Assembly (NCBI RefSeq): GCF_002750855.1
Contig: NZ_NWUC01000010.1
Coordinates: 51,652-115,651, forward strand
Direction: 5' to 3'
DNA: 64,000 nt
DNA from: Neopararhizobium haloflavum
GTDB taxonomy: Bacteria > Pseudomonadota > Alphaproteobacteria > Rhizobiales > Rhizobiaceae
Positions 8,375-18,285 of the stretch are shown here, piece by piece. Below the pieces are notes generated by a model that searched no databases, was not told where the DNA came from, and saw nothing but the letters and a program-made list of their open reading frames with translations. Position 1 is the first letter of the stretch. Each line of letters begins with the position of its first letter. A program made the translations under genes and the position numbers.

Positions 8375-10951
8375 ATGAAGCACGATGCACCGCCCTTTCG
8401 CAGCCATACCGAAGAGCCGATCGGCGGTGCGGGCGAAGTATTGCCCGACCCTTTCCTGCGCTGGTTTCAGGCAAGGGGCTGGCAACCTCGCCCCCATCAG
8501 CTCAAGCTGCTGGCACTGGCAGAAGCCGGCGCCTCCACCTTGCTGATCGCACCAACGGGCGCGGGCAAGACGCTTGCCGGTTTCCTGCCCGCACTGGTCG
8601 ATCTCACGCGCCGCGGCAAGCGCCAGCCCGGCGCCGCCTTTCAGGGCATACACACGCTCTACATTTCGCCGCTCAAGGCACTTGCCGTCGACATCGAGCG
8701 CAACCTTGCCCGCCCCGTTGCCGAGATGGCGCTGCCGTTGACGCTGGAGACGCGCACCGGTGACACGCCCTCCGCCAAGCGCGCCCGGCAGAAGCACACG
8801 CCGCCCGACATTCTCCTGACGACGCCCGAGCAACTGGCACTCCTGCTCGCCAATGGCGATGCGGAGCGGTTCTTCAAGGATCTGCGCTATGTCGTCTTCG
8901 ACGAATTGCATTCGCTGGTGACCTCGAAGCGTGGTCACATGCTGGCGCTCGGTCTTGCGCGTCTGCGCCGCATGCGGCCGGCGCTTCAGACGATCGGCCT
9001 GTCTGCAACTGTCTCAAAACCTCATGAGCTTCAGGCCTGGCTTGTTGCGCAGGATGGCGACGTGCCACGTCTTGCCGAGTGCCTGCGCGTTGACGGCGGC
9101 GCCAAGCCGCACATCTCGATCCTCACCAGCCAGGAACGCGTCCCCTGGTCCGGCCACTCCGCGCGCTATGCGACCGCCGACGTCTACAAGGCGATCAAGG
9201 CGCATCGCACCACCCTGCTTTTCGTCAACACGCGCAGCCAGGCGGAACTCCTGTTTCGCGCGCTTTGGGACGTCAATGAGGACACGCTGCCGATTGCGCT
9301 GCATCACGGCTCGCTCGATGTCGGCCAGCGCCGGCGCGTCGAAACGGCGATGGCGCAGAACCAGCTCCGTGCGGTGGTGGCGACCTCGACGCTCGATCTC
9401 GGCATCGACTGGGGAGATGTCGACCTCGTCGTTCATGTCGGAGCCCCCAAGGGTGCAAGCCGCCTGGCGCAGCGGATCGGCCGGGCCAACCACCGCATGG
9501 ACGAGCCGAGCCGCGCGCTGCTCGTGCCGGCCAACCGGTTCGAGATCATGGAATGCCAGGCTGCGCTGGACGCCAACTATCTCGGCGCACAGGACACGCC
9601 ACCCTTGGCCGAGGGCGCTCTGGACGTTCTGGCTCAGCATGTCATGGGCATGGCCTGCGCAGCGCCCTTCGATGCCGACGATTTGTACCGGGAGGTCGTG
9701 TCGGCAGCGCCCTATTCCGGCCTCGACCGCGACACTTTCGAGCAGGTCATCGACTTCGTGGCGACAGGTGGCTATGCGCTGAGGACCTATGAGCGCTATG
9801 CCCGCATACGCAAGACGAAGGAAGGTCGGTGGCGCGTCAGCCATCCGCGCTATGCCCAGCAATACCGGCTCAATATCGGCACCATCGTAGAGGCGCCGGC
9901 GCTCAACGTGCGGCTCAGCCGCCGCCGGGGCGGAACGGCGACGGCGTTGCGCGGCGGGCCGGTGCTGGGCAAGATCGAGGAATATTTCCTCGAAACCATG
10001 GTCGCCGGCGACACCTTCCTCTTCGCCGGCAAGGTGCTTCGCTTCGAGGGCATCCGCGAAAACGAGTGCATCGTCTCCAATGCGTCCGGCGATGATGCGA
10101 AGATTCCGGTCTATGCCGGCGGCAAATTCCCGCTCTCGACCTATCTGGCCGAGAAGGTCCGCACCATGCTGGCTGATCCGGCCTGCTGGGCGGCGATGCC
10201 CGGCGGCGTCGGTGAGTGGCTGAGGATCCAGCAGCAGAAATCGGTCATCCCCTCGCGCGAAGACCTTCTTGTCGAGACGTTTCCACGCGGCCGTCGCTTT
10301 TACATGGTCGCCTACTCATTCGAAGGCCGGCTCGCGCACCAGACCCTCGGCATGCTGCTCACGCGCCGGCTCGAACGGGCCCGCAAACGGCCATTGGGCT
10401 TCGTGGCGACCGACTATGCCCTTGCGATCTGGGCGCTCGACGACCTCGGCGCCGCGTTCGAAGCGCGCCAGCCGGCCCTTTCGGATCTCTTCGACGAGGA
10501 CATGCTGGGCGATGATCTGGAAGCCTGGCTGGACGAATCCTGGCTCCTGAAGCGCACCTTCCGAAACTGCGCCGTCATTGCGGGCCTTATCGAGCGGCGC
10601 CATCCGGGCAAGGAGAAGACGGGGCGGCAGGTCACCGTATCGGCCGATCTGATCTATGACGTCCTGCGCACGCACGAGCCGGACCATATTCTGCTCAAGG
10701 CGACGCGCGCCGATGCCGCCACGGGCCTGCTCGATGTCGGACGGCTGGCGCAGATGCTCGCCCGCATCAAGGGACATATCCGCCATCAGCCCCTGCAGCG
10801 GATCTCACCGCTCGCGGTCCCGATCATGCTGGAAATCGGAAAGGAGTCGGTGGCGGGCGAAGCCAGTGATGCGATACTGGAAGAGGCATCGGACGATTTG
10901 ATTGCCGAAGCGATGGGCGAATCGGCTATGGCAGCATGGAACGAACCATGA
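8375..10951 (+). CDS. Ligase-associated Lhr-type DEXH helicase
   Basis: An 858-residue superfamily 2 ATPase of the Lhr-Core type, a 3'-to-5' translocase acting on DNA:RNA and DNA duplexes in the characterised relatives. Motifs in order: I (APTGAGKTLAGF), II (VVFDELHSLV), III (GLSATVSKP), IV region LLFVNTRSQAE, V (STLDLGIDWGDVDLVVH) and VI (RLAQRIGRANHR). A winged-helix and Lhr-specific C-terminal domain follow. It starts at ATG 8375 and is followed 21 bases later by pdeM. Its partners, the exonuclease and ligase, are on the opposite strand at 6213 and 3609. Confidence 0.95.
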   Translation: MKHDAPPFRSHTEEPIGGAGEVLPDPFLRWFQARGWQPRPHQLKLLALAEAGASTLLIAPTGAGKTLAGFLPALVDLTRRGKRQPGAAFQGIHTLYISPLKALAVDIERNLARPVAEMALPLTLETRTGDTPSAKRARQKHTPPDILLTTPEQLALLLANGDAERFFKDLRYVVFDELHSLVTSKRGHMLALGLARLRRMRPALQTIGLSATVSKPHELQAWLVAQDGDVPRLAECLRVDGGAKPHISILTSQERVPWSGHSARYATADVYKAIKAHRTTLLFVNTRSQAELLFRALWDVNEDTLPIALHHGSLDVGQRRRVETAMAQNQLRAVVATSTLDLGIDWGDVDLVVHVGAPKGASRLAQRIGRANHRMDEPSRALLVPANRFEIMECQAALDANYLGAQDTPPLAEGALDVLAQHVMGMACAAPFDADDLYREVVSAAPYSGLDRDTFEQVIDFVATGGYALRTYERYARIRKTKEGRWRVSHPRYAQQYRLNIGTIVEAPALNVRLSRRRGGTATALRGGPVLGKIEEYFLETMVAGDTFLFAGKVLRFEGIRENECIVSNASGDDAKIPVYAGGKFPLSTYLAEKVRTMLADPACWAAMPGGVGEWLRIQQQKSVIPSREDLLVETFPRGRRFYMVAYSFEGRLAHQTLGMLLTRRLERARKRPLGFVATDYALAIWALDDLGAAFEARQPALSDLFDEDMLGDDLEAWLDESWLLKRTFRNCAVIAGLIERRHPGKEKTGRQVTVSADLIYDVLRTHEPDHILLKATRADAATGLLDVGRLAQMLARIKGHIRHQPLQRISPLAVPIMLEIGKESVAGEASDAILEEASDDLIAEAMGESAMAAWNEP

Positions 10952-10972
10952 TCGGACCCGCTGCCTCGCCTC

Positions 10973-11710
10973 ATGCCGACGTCTCCTGCAACCATCCCCG
11001 ACCGGCCGGTTTCTGACATGCCGGGACGCACTGTCGCCATCGACGTGGCCGGCATCCCGCTCGTCTGCGACACATTGGGTGTTGCCTTTCTCGAGCGCAG
11101 CCGCACCCTGATCGTCTCCGACCTGCATCTTGAGAAAGGCGCGGCCTTTGCGCGCCGCGGCATGATGCTTCCGCCCTATGATACGGCCGCGACGCTGGAC
11201 CTCCTTGACGCCGCGCTTCGCCGCTACCGCCCGACGGCAGTGGTCAGCCTGGGCGACAGCTTCCACGACCGGCTGGGCGCGCACCATCTGCCGCCGATCT
11301 ACGAGACCCGCCTGCGTGGCTTGATGGCCGGCCGCGATTGGTTCTGGATCGCCGGCAATCACGACCCTGATCGCCCCGCGAACCTGCCCGGCGATTGCGT
11401 CGAGACGCTTGCCATCGACGGCCTCACCTTCCGGCACGAGCCTACAGCGACGACGCGCCATGCAGCCGGCGAAATTGCCGGGCACCTGCATCCTTCGGCC
11501 CGCGTGGTGCGGCGTGGCCGGGCCGTGCGGCGCCCCTGCTTCGCCACCGACGGGACTCGCCTCGTCATGCCTGCCTTCGGTGTTACGACAGGCGGACTGG
11601 ACCTGCGTCACCGGGCAATGGAAGGTCTCTTCGACCGCTCGGTGCTCTATGCGCACATGCTCGGCCGCGAGCGGATCTATTCCGTGCGGTTCGCCAATCT
11701 GAGCGGCTGA
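10973..11710 (+). CDS. pdeM: Ligase-associated metallophosphoesterase PdeM
   Basis: A 245-residue calcineurin-like phosphoesterase, the fourth member of the ligase/exonuclease/Lhr repair set. Metal ligands appear in the canonical order: SDLHLEKG, LGDSFHDR, AGNHDPDRP and GHLHPSARV. Characterised relatives are manganese-dependent DNA endonucleases. The start at 10973 is the first in-frame ATG after the helicase stop. A second ATG at 11018 (MPGRTVAIDVAG) is equally possible because neither has a strong ribosome-binding site. It ends a two-gene plus-strand operon and converges on the RibD-like reductase. Confidence 0.92.
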   Translation: MPTSPATIPDRPVSDMPGRTVAIDVAGIPLVCDTLGVAFLERSRTLIVSDLHLEKGAAFARRGMMLPPYDTAATLDLLDAALRRYRPTAVVSLGDSFHDRLGAHHLPPIYETRLRGLMAGRDWFWIAGNHDPDRPANLPGDCVETLAIDGLTFRHEPTATTRHAAGEIAGHLHPSARVVRRGRAVRRPCFATDGTRLVMPAFGVTTGGLDLRHRAMEGLFDRSVLYAHMLGRERIYSVRFANLSG

Positions 11711-11713
11711 TTG

Positions 11714-12265
11714 TCAGGCCTGCGGTTCATATCTGACGATGACCGATCCGTTGCTAAGCGGCCTCGTTTCGACGCAGCGCAGCGCAATTGGTCGGTCCGC
11801 CGGCTTGAAGAACGGCGTGCCGTGGCCGAGAAGGACAGGCACGATGCAGAGCATCAACTCGTCGACCAGGCCCGCCGCGAGAAGTCCGTCGGTGAGTTCC
11901 GCGCTTCCGAACACATAGATCGGCTGGTCCATTTCGCGCTTGAGACGCGATAGCTCGGGGATGATCTCCGCCGTTACCCGGGTGTTGTTCCAATCGGACG
12001 AGCGAAGGCTGCGCGACGCGACGAGCTTTGGGAGTGCGTTCATGAAGCGTGTGATGTCGCCGTCTTCGGCTTGCGTCCAGTGAGCCTTCATCCCCTCATA
12101 GGTCACACGGCCGAAAACGAGCAGGCCGGCGGTGCGCCCGAACTCGAGACTGAGCGCTTCGAGTTCCTCGCCCCATGCCAGTTCATGGAATGGCAACACC
12201 CACTTTTCCGCGCCCTCAAAGTACCCGTCCACCGTCACGAGGTTCCAGACGATCAACTTGGCCAT
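11714..12265 (-). CDS. Dihydrofolate reductase family protein (RibD C-terminal-like)
   Basis: A 183-residue protein of the RibD_C/DHFR-like fold, NADPH-dependent reductases usually of unknown substrate. It starts KLIVWNLVTVDGYFEG, has the LLVFGRVTYEGM segment that binds the cofactor, and IYVFGSAELTDGLLAAGLVD in the second half. The ATG at 12265 has a strong GGAGGGGG ribosome-binding sequence; an ATG five codons upstream does not. It stands alone between pdeM and the TIGR02186/TauE pair. Confidence 0.85.
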   Translation of the reverse strand: MAKLIVWNLVTVDGYFEGAEKWVLPFHELAWGEELEALSLEFGRTAGLLVFGRVTYEGMKAHWTQAEDGDITRFMNALPKLVASRSLRSSDWNNTRVTAEIIPELSRLKREMDQPIYVFGSAELTDGLLAAGLVDELMLCIVPVLLGHGTPFFKPADRPIALRCVETRPLSNGSVIVRYEPQA

Positions 12266-12308
12266 GGGTTCCCCCTCCACTGCCGATCGCGTTGCCGGTC
12301 TCGGCTGA

Positions 12309-13097
12309 TCAGTTCTTGCGGAAGATCACGCTTCCGAGCCAGCCCGTCAACATGGCGATGGCGACGGCGAAAAGCCCATAGAGAAAGGAGCGCTCATAGG
12401 CCATGGCGTAGATGAACTGCTCCAAACCGGTCTTTACCACCCTGAGCGAGGCGTCGCGCTCCATGATGAAATTGCCACTCTTGAAGAGATAGGCGCGAAT
12501 CGTGTGCTCACCCAGGGGCACATTTGCCGGGATACGGATCGACGCGCGAAACAGGCTTGAACTGACGAAATCGACACCGTGCGGATCGCGCTCGAAAAGG
12601 CCGTTCTGGCGCTTCAGCCGACGCAATGCATCGCGGAATTCGGCGATGTTGCTGCCATCGCCGATCGAGCCGGTCGGTACGAGGCGGATGTTGTCTGTTC
12701 CGATCTCGTAGCGATCGAGAACGATGTTGTCGGTGATCAGATCGACAGGGCGGGTGCTGGACAGCGAATACGATGCCGCGACCGGCTCGAATTCCATGGA
12801 GCGCCGGTTGATCCAGATGCCCAGAACCCGTTCCTTGCGCCAGACCGTGGTCTCGCGCTGCGGGCCGACGAGGGCGACGACGATGTCGTATTCGCCGAGA
12901 TCGAGCAGGAATGGATCGGCGCTGTCGAGCGCACCGAAAACGGTAATGTCTGCCCCGGAGAAATCCGAGGTGATGGCAATCTCGTTGGTCGAGACCCCGA
13001 TGTCGAGACGCTCCTGCGGCTCATTCGGTGCCTGCGCGCCGGCCGTGGAAAGGCCGGCCAGGAGCGCTGCAACGGCAAGGATGAGGCGCATGGTCAA
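12309..13097 (-). CDS. TIGR02186 family membrane-anchored protein
   Basis: A 262-residue protein with an N-terminal signal peptide (AVAALLAGLSTAGAQA) and a single C-terminal helix (YGLFAVAIAMLTGWLGSVIF), which implies a large periplasmic domain anchored in the inner membrane. It resembles TIGR02186, a family found beside sulfite/anion permeases. Its ATG at 13097 overlaps the stop of the TauE/SafE gene (ATGA), so the two are translationally coupled. Together they probably form an anion (organosulfonate or sulfite) export system. No catalytic motif is visible. Confidence 0.82.
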   Translation of the reverse strand: MTMRLILAVAALLAGLSTAGAQAPNEPQERLDIGVSTNEIAITSDFSGADITVFGALDSADPFLLDLGEYDIVVALVGPQRETTVWRKERVLGIWINRRSMEFEPVAASYSLSSTRPVDLITDNIVLDRYEIGTDNIRLVPTGSIGDGSNIAEFRDALRRLKRQNGLFERDPHGVDFVSSSLFRASIRIPANVPLGEHTIRAYLFKSGNFIMERDASLRVVKTGLEQFIYAMAYERSFLYGLFAVAIAMLTGWLGSVIFRKN

Positions 13098-14020
13098 AAG
13101 CCCACTCCTTGCGTAATGACGGAGTAGACCTCATCCGGCGGCACCAGAAGGTCGAGACCGAGGCGCATGCCTACTGCCAGCACGAGAAGCGCGAGAAGCG
13201 CGCGCAGTTGCTCGCCCCTCAGCTTCTGCCCGACACGCACACCGTATTGTGCGCCAATGACACCTGCGACCATCAGGAGAAAGGCAAGGACGATGTCGAC
13301 CGAATAGTTCGTCGTGGCCTGCACGACGGTCGTGAACGCGGTAACGAAGATGATCTGGAACAGCGAAGTGCCGATGACGACATTGGTCGGGATGCGCAGG
13401 AGGTAGATCATGGCCGGGACCATGATGAAGCCGCCGCCCACCCCCATGATCGAGGTCAGCACACCGATCGCGAAACCGAGAACGATTACGGGAATGACGC
13501 TCAGATAGAGTTTGGACTTCTTGAACCGCATCTTCATCGGGAGCCGGTGCACCCAATTGTGCTGGCCGGGCTTCCTGAGGGCGACGGTTTCGTTCTTGGC
13601 GGCACGGCGCATCGAATTGACGCTTTCCCACAGCATCAGGCCGCCAACGACCGACAGGAAGACGACATACATGATCGATACGATGAGATCGAGCTGCCCG
13701 AGCCGGCGCAGGAGCGTGAATATCCATATGCCGACCGATGCCCCCAGGATTCCGCCGACGAGCAGCACCGTGCCGAGCTTGAGGTCCAGCGAACCGCGCT
13801 TGAAATGCCATATCGACCCGGAAAAGGACGAGGCAACGACCTGGTTGGCTCCCGTCGCGACGGCGACGGCTGGCGGGATGTTGTAGAAGATGAGAAGCGG
13901 CGTGATGAGAAAGCCGCCGCCGATCCCGAACATGCCGGAGAGGAACCCGACCGCCGCTCCCATGCCGAGGATGACGAAGACGTTCACCGACAGTTCCGCG
14001 ATCGGCAGGTAAATCGTCAC
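13094..14020 (-). CDS. Sulfite exporter TauE/SafE family permease
   Basis: A 308-residue inner-membrane protein with the internal duplication typical of TauE/SafE: GAAVGFLSGMFGIGGGFLIT in the first half and GVLTSIMGVGGGFIMVPAMI in the second. Members export sulfite or related anions. I chose the GTG at 14020 (VTIYLPIAELSVN) because CAGGGG precedes it by six bases and it puts the first helix at the normal distance. The frame is open to 14095 without support. Coupled to the TIGR02186 gene downstream. Confidence 0.88.
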   Translation of the reverse strand: MTIYLPIAELSVNVFVILGMGAAVGFLSGMFGIGGGFLITPLLIFYNIPPAVAVATGANQVVASSFSGSIWHFKRGSLDLKLGTVLLVGGILGASVGIWIFTLLRRLGQLDLIVSIMYVVFLSVVGGLMLWESVNSMRRAAKNETVALRKPGQHNWVHRLPMKMRFKKSKLYLSVIPVIVLGFAIGVLTSIMGVGGGFIMVPAMIYLLRIPTNVVIGTSLFQIIFVTAFTTVVQATTNYSVDIVLAFLLMVAGVIGAQYGVRVGQKLRGEQLRALLALLVLAVGMRLGLDLLVPPDEVYSVITQGVGF

Positions 14021-14262
14021 CTCATGCCCCTGACCATGCCAGCGAATCGGCCTTTCGTCCGTGCTTCCGTTCCGGGATTGCGCTACACGGTGCAACGCGG
14101 CCCGATGATATGTCTTCGATCTTTCTCGGCCGTTAAGCGTAGCCCCAATGCCAACGATCGCCGGGGCGGTTTCGATACCGTCCCAGCGTTGGCTGTTGTG
14201 TGCGCGCTTGACGCGCGCAAGTCAATTGAATCGTGGAGGAAAATGCCCCGATAGTGGCAGGG

Positions 14263-17200
14263 TCAGCCCTTCTGGCTCTCTGCCAGCAAGGCTCTCACGA
14301 GTGCCTCGTCGATCCTGCCTGTCGGCTCCATGCCGTTGGCCTCTTGAAACCCCTTGATCGCTTCGACCGTCTTGCGCCCGACGACACCGTCCGGCACACC
14401 CGCGTCGAAGCCTTCCTTGGTCAGGAGTGCTTGAATGTTGCGCACCGCCTGATCGACATCGACGGCTGCCGTTCGGGTTTCGGAGACGCCCCAGGCTTCT
14501 GGAAGTTCAACGGTATTGGCGGCCGGGTCGAGCGGTTGGGGCTGCCAAAGATCGACGGCGGCCTTGGCTTCTGCCAACGCATCCGCGTCAAGTGCGTTGG
14601 CCACCTCGTCGCGCTTGGCGGCCGCATCGGAATCGCCGTCCGCGGCTGCGAGCGCGAACCACTTGTAGGACTGGCCAAGATCCTGATCGACGCCGCTGCC
14701 ACGCGCGTAGAGAACCGCCAGGTTGAACTGGCTGTCGCTGATCCCGTGGTTGGCCGCCGCCTCGAACCATTCGGCTGCCAGTTCATAGTCCGGCGCCTCG
14801 CCGCCCGATGGCGTTGCATAAAGGACGGCCAGATTGTGCATTGCACTGGCGTTGCCCTTGTCTGCGGCCGCGAGATACCAGCGTTTTGCCTCCGCAAGGT
14901 CGCGCTCGACGCCGGTGCCTTTCTCGTAGAGGTTTCCGAGCCGGTACTGGGCAGGCGCGAAGCCATCTTCGGCCGACGCGCGGTACCAGGTCGCCGCAGC
15001 CGCAGCATCGCTTTCAACGTTGCGGCCTTCGCCGAAGCGCGCGCCGATCTCGAAAAGTGCCCGGCTGTCGCCGCCGCGTGCCGCCTCGATCAGAGCGATC
15101 GGGGCGATGTCGTCCGGCAATGCATCGACACGCTCGGCCAGAACCGCGGGATCGGTTGCGCTCGATTCGGTCTCCGGCGCCGGTGCTGCGGCCCGGGCCG
15201 CTTCGTCGCTCGCTGGCGCATTGGGTGAAAGACTGGATGTCGACGCCGGATCGCGTGCGATCGCTGGATCCTGTCCGCCATCAGGTGCGTAGACCTGCGG
15301 CAACTGCGTCATTTCACGCGGCGTCGGAAGCGGTTCGGCGGTTTCGGTCGGCGTCTCGCTCGGTGCCACTGCTTCGCTCAGACGGGTCGGGGCCTCCTCG
15401 CGGGCCTGCTGCGGCTGAGCAGGGCCGGCCGTCTCGGCCGTTTCGACCGGAGCAGCCGAGGGCTCCTCTTCGCGCTCGGCCACGACCGGTTCGGGCGACG
15501 GCGCGTCATCAGCCAGGAAGCCGGCAGCCAAGGGATAGGACATGACCGCCAGGAGAACGGCGCCAACGGCGATCAGGATCGGGCGCCGGCGCGAACCGGT
15601 TTCGCTTCCCTGACCACTGCGCCCTGCCTTGTCACCTTTTTTCTTGCTGGTGTTCTCGACATCGGCAGCCGCCGCCTGCGCCGCGCGCCGTGCAGCGGCG
15701 ATGAAATCGCTCTTTTCAGTTTCGCTGTAGCCGGTGCTGCCGGAGCGGATGCCTCCGGATTGCTGCTCGCGGACCTTCTGCAGGATCCGATCGATGTCGG
15801 GCGCGCCGGAGCCGGGCTCGAGCGGCATGTTGGCGGTGCTGCTGTCGAGCTGGTCGACCGGGTCGATCGACGGTGTCGGCTCCAGCTGGGCGCGAGAGAC
15901 GTCGGCCTGAGACGTCTCAGGCTCGCGCCGCACGTCCTCCGCCTGCTTCGGCCGGACGCGCTGGGTCAGGCGTCCGAGCAGCGAGCGCGGCTCGCTCGTC
16001 ACGCCGGCCGTCGCCGAAGCCGCGGCGACCGCAGGCGCGGCCAGCCCAGCACCATGCGCTGAGACTCTCGCCTCCTCGTCCAGGCGATCCTGATTTTCGG
16101 ATTTTTCCTTTTCCGCACTGGCGGTCTCGACCGGGTGGTCATCCGCCACGCTCGGCGCCACGGTGCGGTGGCGGTCGAGACTTTCCAGCCGGTTGGCGAT
16201 CTTCAGCAGCGTGTCGTGAATAGCGTCGAATGTGCGCGCATTGCGCTCATCGCTCATCCGGGTGAGCTTTTCGAGCGCGCGGAGGTCCTCGGCAAGTCCC
16301 TGGACGTCGGTGAGTTCGTCGACACCGCCGGCGAATTCGTCGGCACCGCTTTCCAGGAACGAGGCGACGGCTGCCTCTGCCGCCCGGCTTGCAGCCGCAA
16401 TGACGTCGTCCTGGTTCTGGGAGAGCCGGGTCTCGATCGCCGCAAGCCGAGGCTCCAGCACCGATGCGGTGTCGCGTGGAGCGATCTCGTCGCCGCGCTC
16501 GCTCATCAGCCGCGTCAGCAGCGTGATCTGTTCCTCAAGCCCACGCACCGCAGCCTCGCTGGCCGGCGACTGCCGATCCGACTGATCGAGACGGCCACTG
16601 ATCTCTTCGAGCTGACGTTGAAGCCCTTCGAGTCCGGGAACTGTCGACTGGGCAGTTTCCTGCGCTTCAGCCCGTTCGATCAGCGTCTCGAAGCGGTCGA
16701 GCAGCGCGCGGTCAACCGCGAGTTCCCCGGCGTTCGTCTGGCTGGCGGCCAGCGCATCGATCCGGCCCGAAAGGTCTTCGAGATAGGCGGCGATTTCGCG
16801 CATGCCCTCGGATTGGCCTTCGCCCGACAACCCGGCAATCTGTACGGCGACCAGATCGAGCCGCTCGGCCAGGGCGCGCGTATCGCCGGACTGGGCCAGC
16901 TGCTCGATACGGCTCGCCAGTCGTTCAAGGTGCGGTGCAAGCGCGACCGCGGCCGCCTCGTCGCGCTCGGCAAGCTGATCGGACATCTCTGCCAGACGCA
17001 CCTCGACCCGCTCGATCATGGCGTCGCCCAGTGCCGGCTCGGCGGAATTGGCGACTGCGATGATGGCCTGCGAAATCTCGTCGAGACGAGCGTTCAGGTG
17101 ATCGAATCTTGCGGTTTCGTCACCATCCGGCGCCTGCAGCCTCGACACGATGGTGTTCAACTCACCTTCGATGCGCTGGCTCCATTCATTGTCCGGCAGC

Positions 17201-17964
17201 ACGGCCATGCTTGCCGACAGCACGTCCATGCGCTTGGTCAGAGCAGCTATTTCGTCTCGAACAGCGCCGGGATCGGCTTCCTGCATGAACGCGCAGATAT
17301 CGGCCCAGCGATTGTCGAGGCTGCGAACGGTCTCTTCGCGGGCGAGGCCTTCCACCAGTTGCTGCAGAACTTCGCGATCAGCCTGCATTGCCGCGACGTC
17401 GCCCGCCTGGCTCGCCTGGCCGAGCGTATCGATGCTCTGGCTGAGATGAAGAAGATCGGCCCTGATCGCGTCCGGCATTGTCTCGCGCTCGGCAAGCGAG
17501 CGGATGTGCACCATTTCGCCGCGCAGCGCCCCAACATGGCGGGCGATGTCTTCGCTGAGGTCGTTGCGGATTTCGACACGCAGCTCGCGGCGCAGCGCCA
17601 CCAGTGCCTGCGCCACGTCGCGCAGATCGCCGTTGCCTGCCGTGCTTGCGGACGACGAAGCGTGTGGCTTTGCTTGTGAGGAGGTTTCGGCGGCAGCGCG
17701 AAGTTCGGCGGTGCGCGCCCTGAAGGCGTCCAGCCGACGCTGACGCGCGCGAATCTGATGCAGCGGATTGTCGGTATCGACCGCCGCATCGTCCGCTGGC
17801 GCCGGGCTCGCCTTTCCCGCCTCCTCGTCGTGCGGGCTCATGTCCCCGCGTGCCGACATGACGGCATCGAGCCGCGTTTCCAGCGCGTCGATCGTTCGAC
17901 CGATGGCACCGACCGACGCTGAGTCTTCGCTGTGATTCCTGGATTCCGACCGTGATTCGTTCAT
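14263..17964 (-). CDS. PodJ-like polar localisation protein with Sel1 repeats and peptidoglycan-binding domain
   Basis: A 1233-residue protein with the architecture of the alphaproteobacterial polar organiser PodJ. A long cytoplasmic coiled coil fills residues 20-680 (heptads with many ALETRLD and RLDEIS-type blocks). An acidic low-complexity linker follows, then one membrane helix near residues 790-812 (PILIAVGAVLLAVMSYPLA). A periplasmic Pro/Glu-rich stretch leads to at least four Sel1 repeats at about 960-1110 (ALFEIGARFGEG, AQYRLGNLYEKGTGVERD, AMHNLAVLYA, SQFNLAVLYARGSGVDQD). A PG_binding_1 domain ends the protein (GVPDGVVGRKTVEAIKGFQ). In Caulobacter and rhizobia such proteins recruit factors to the new pole. 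It is a single-gene unit with a strong start at 17964. Confidence 0.85.
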   Translation of the reverse strand: MNESRSESRNHSEDSASVGAIGRTIDALETRLDAVMSARGDMSPHDEEAGKASPAPADDAAVDTDNPLHQIRARQRRLDAFRARTAELRAAAETSSQAKPHASSSASTAGNGDLRDVAQALVALRRELRVEIRNDLSEDIARHVGALRGEMVHIRSLAERETMPDAIRADLLHLSQSIDTLGQASQAGDVAAMQADREVLQQLVEGLAREETVRSLDNRWADICAFMQEADPGAVRDEIAALTKRMDVLSASMAVLPDNEWSQRIEGELNTIVSRLQAPDGDETARFDHLNARLDEISQAIIAVANSAEPALGDAMIERVEVRLAEMSDQLAERDEAAAVALAPHLERLASRIEQLAQSGDTRALAERLDLVAVQIAGLSGEGQSEGMREIAAYLEDLSGRIDALAASQTNAGELAVDRALLDRFETLIERAEAQETAQSTVPGLEGLQRQLEEISGRLDQSDRQSPASEAAVRGLEEQITLLTRLMSERGDEIAPRDTASVLEPRLAAIETRLSQNQDDVIAAASRAAEAAVASFLESGADEFAGGVDELTDVQGLAEDLRALEKLTRMSDERNARTFDAIHDTLLKIANRLESLDRHRTVAPSVADDHPVETASAEKEKSENQDRLDEEARVSAHGAGLAAPAVAAASATAGVTSEPRSLLGRLTQRVRPKQAEDVRREPETSQADVSRAQLEPTPSIDPVDQLDSSTANMPLEPGSGAPDIDRILQKVREQQSGGIRSGSTGYSETEKSDFIAAARRAAQAAAADVENTSKKKGDKAGRSGQGSETGSRRRPILIAVGAVLLAVMSYPLAAGFLADDAPSPEPVVAEREEEPSAAPVETAETAGPAQPQQAREEAPTRLSEAVAPSETPTETAEPLPTPREMTQLPQVYAPDGGQDPAIARDPASTSSLSPNAPASDEAARAAAPAPETESSATDPAVLAERVDALPDDIAPIALIEAARGGDSRALFEIGARFGEGRNVESDAAAAATWYRASAEDGFAPAQYRLGNLYEKGTGVERDLAEAKRWYLAAADKGNASAMHNLAVLYATPSGGEAPDYELAAEWFEAAANHGISDSQFNLAVLYARGSGVDQDLGQSYKWFALAAADGDSDAAAKRDEVANALDADALAEAKAAVDLWQPQPLDPAANTVELPEAWGVSETRTAAVDVDQAVRNIQALLTKEGFDAGVPDGVVGRKTVEAIKGFQEANGMEPTGRIDEALVRALLAESQKG

Positions 17965-18285
17965 CGCAGAGCTCGTTTCGGTTTAGCGGCGCCCCGAAAG
18001 ACTTCGGAGCCGGTAGGCCGTTCCCACTGGCGGTGTCGCGCTTGAACGCGCCCGCTGAAGTGCGGCAGGCGATCCGAAATGACCCGTTACTATGTTCGGC
18101 AACTACCCTGTGTGGCTGCACAATCGACGAAACGTGGTAAACAACCCGTTAATCTTGTGCATGACCGGAACGATTCTGCGGCGTATTTGTGTTTGTCATC
18201 GTTCGGAGGCATTCTCCCTGCCGCCTCCATCGAACCTGGCGCCCGTTCCAGCGCGATGCGAGCGAGCATCAAGGACAGGGCCGGC
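17965..18285. other. Intergenic region between podJ-like and merR-like genes
   Basis: This 321-bp gap must hold the divergent promoters of the PodJ-like gene and the MerR regulator. The MerR frame remains open back to 18079, but that part has no family similarity, so I treat it as leader. I see no clear repeat, tRNA or terminator. Confidence 0.5.

Noticed and set aside
9014-9862. Minus-strand 282-codon frame inside the helicase
   Set aside because: Shadow of the Lhr-type helicase, whose motifs run continuously through this stretch.
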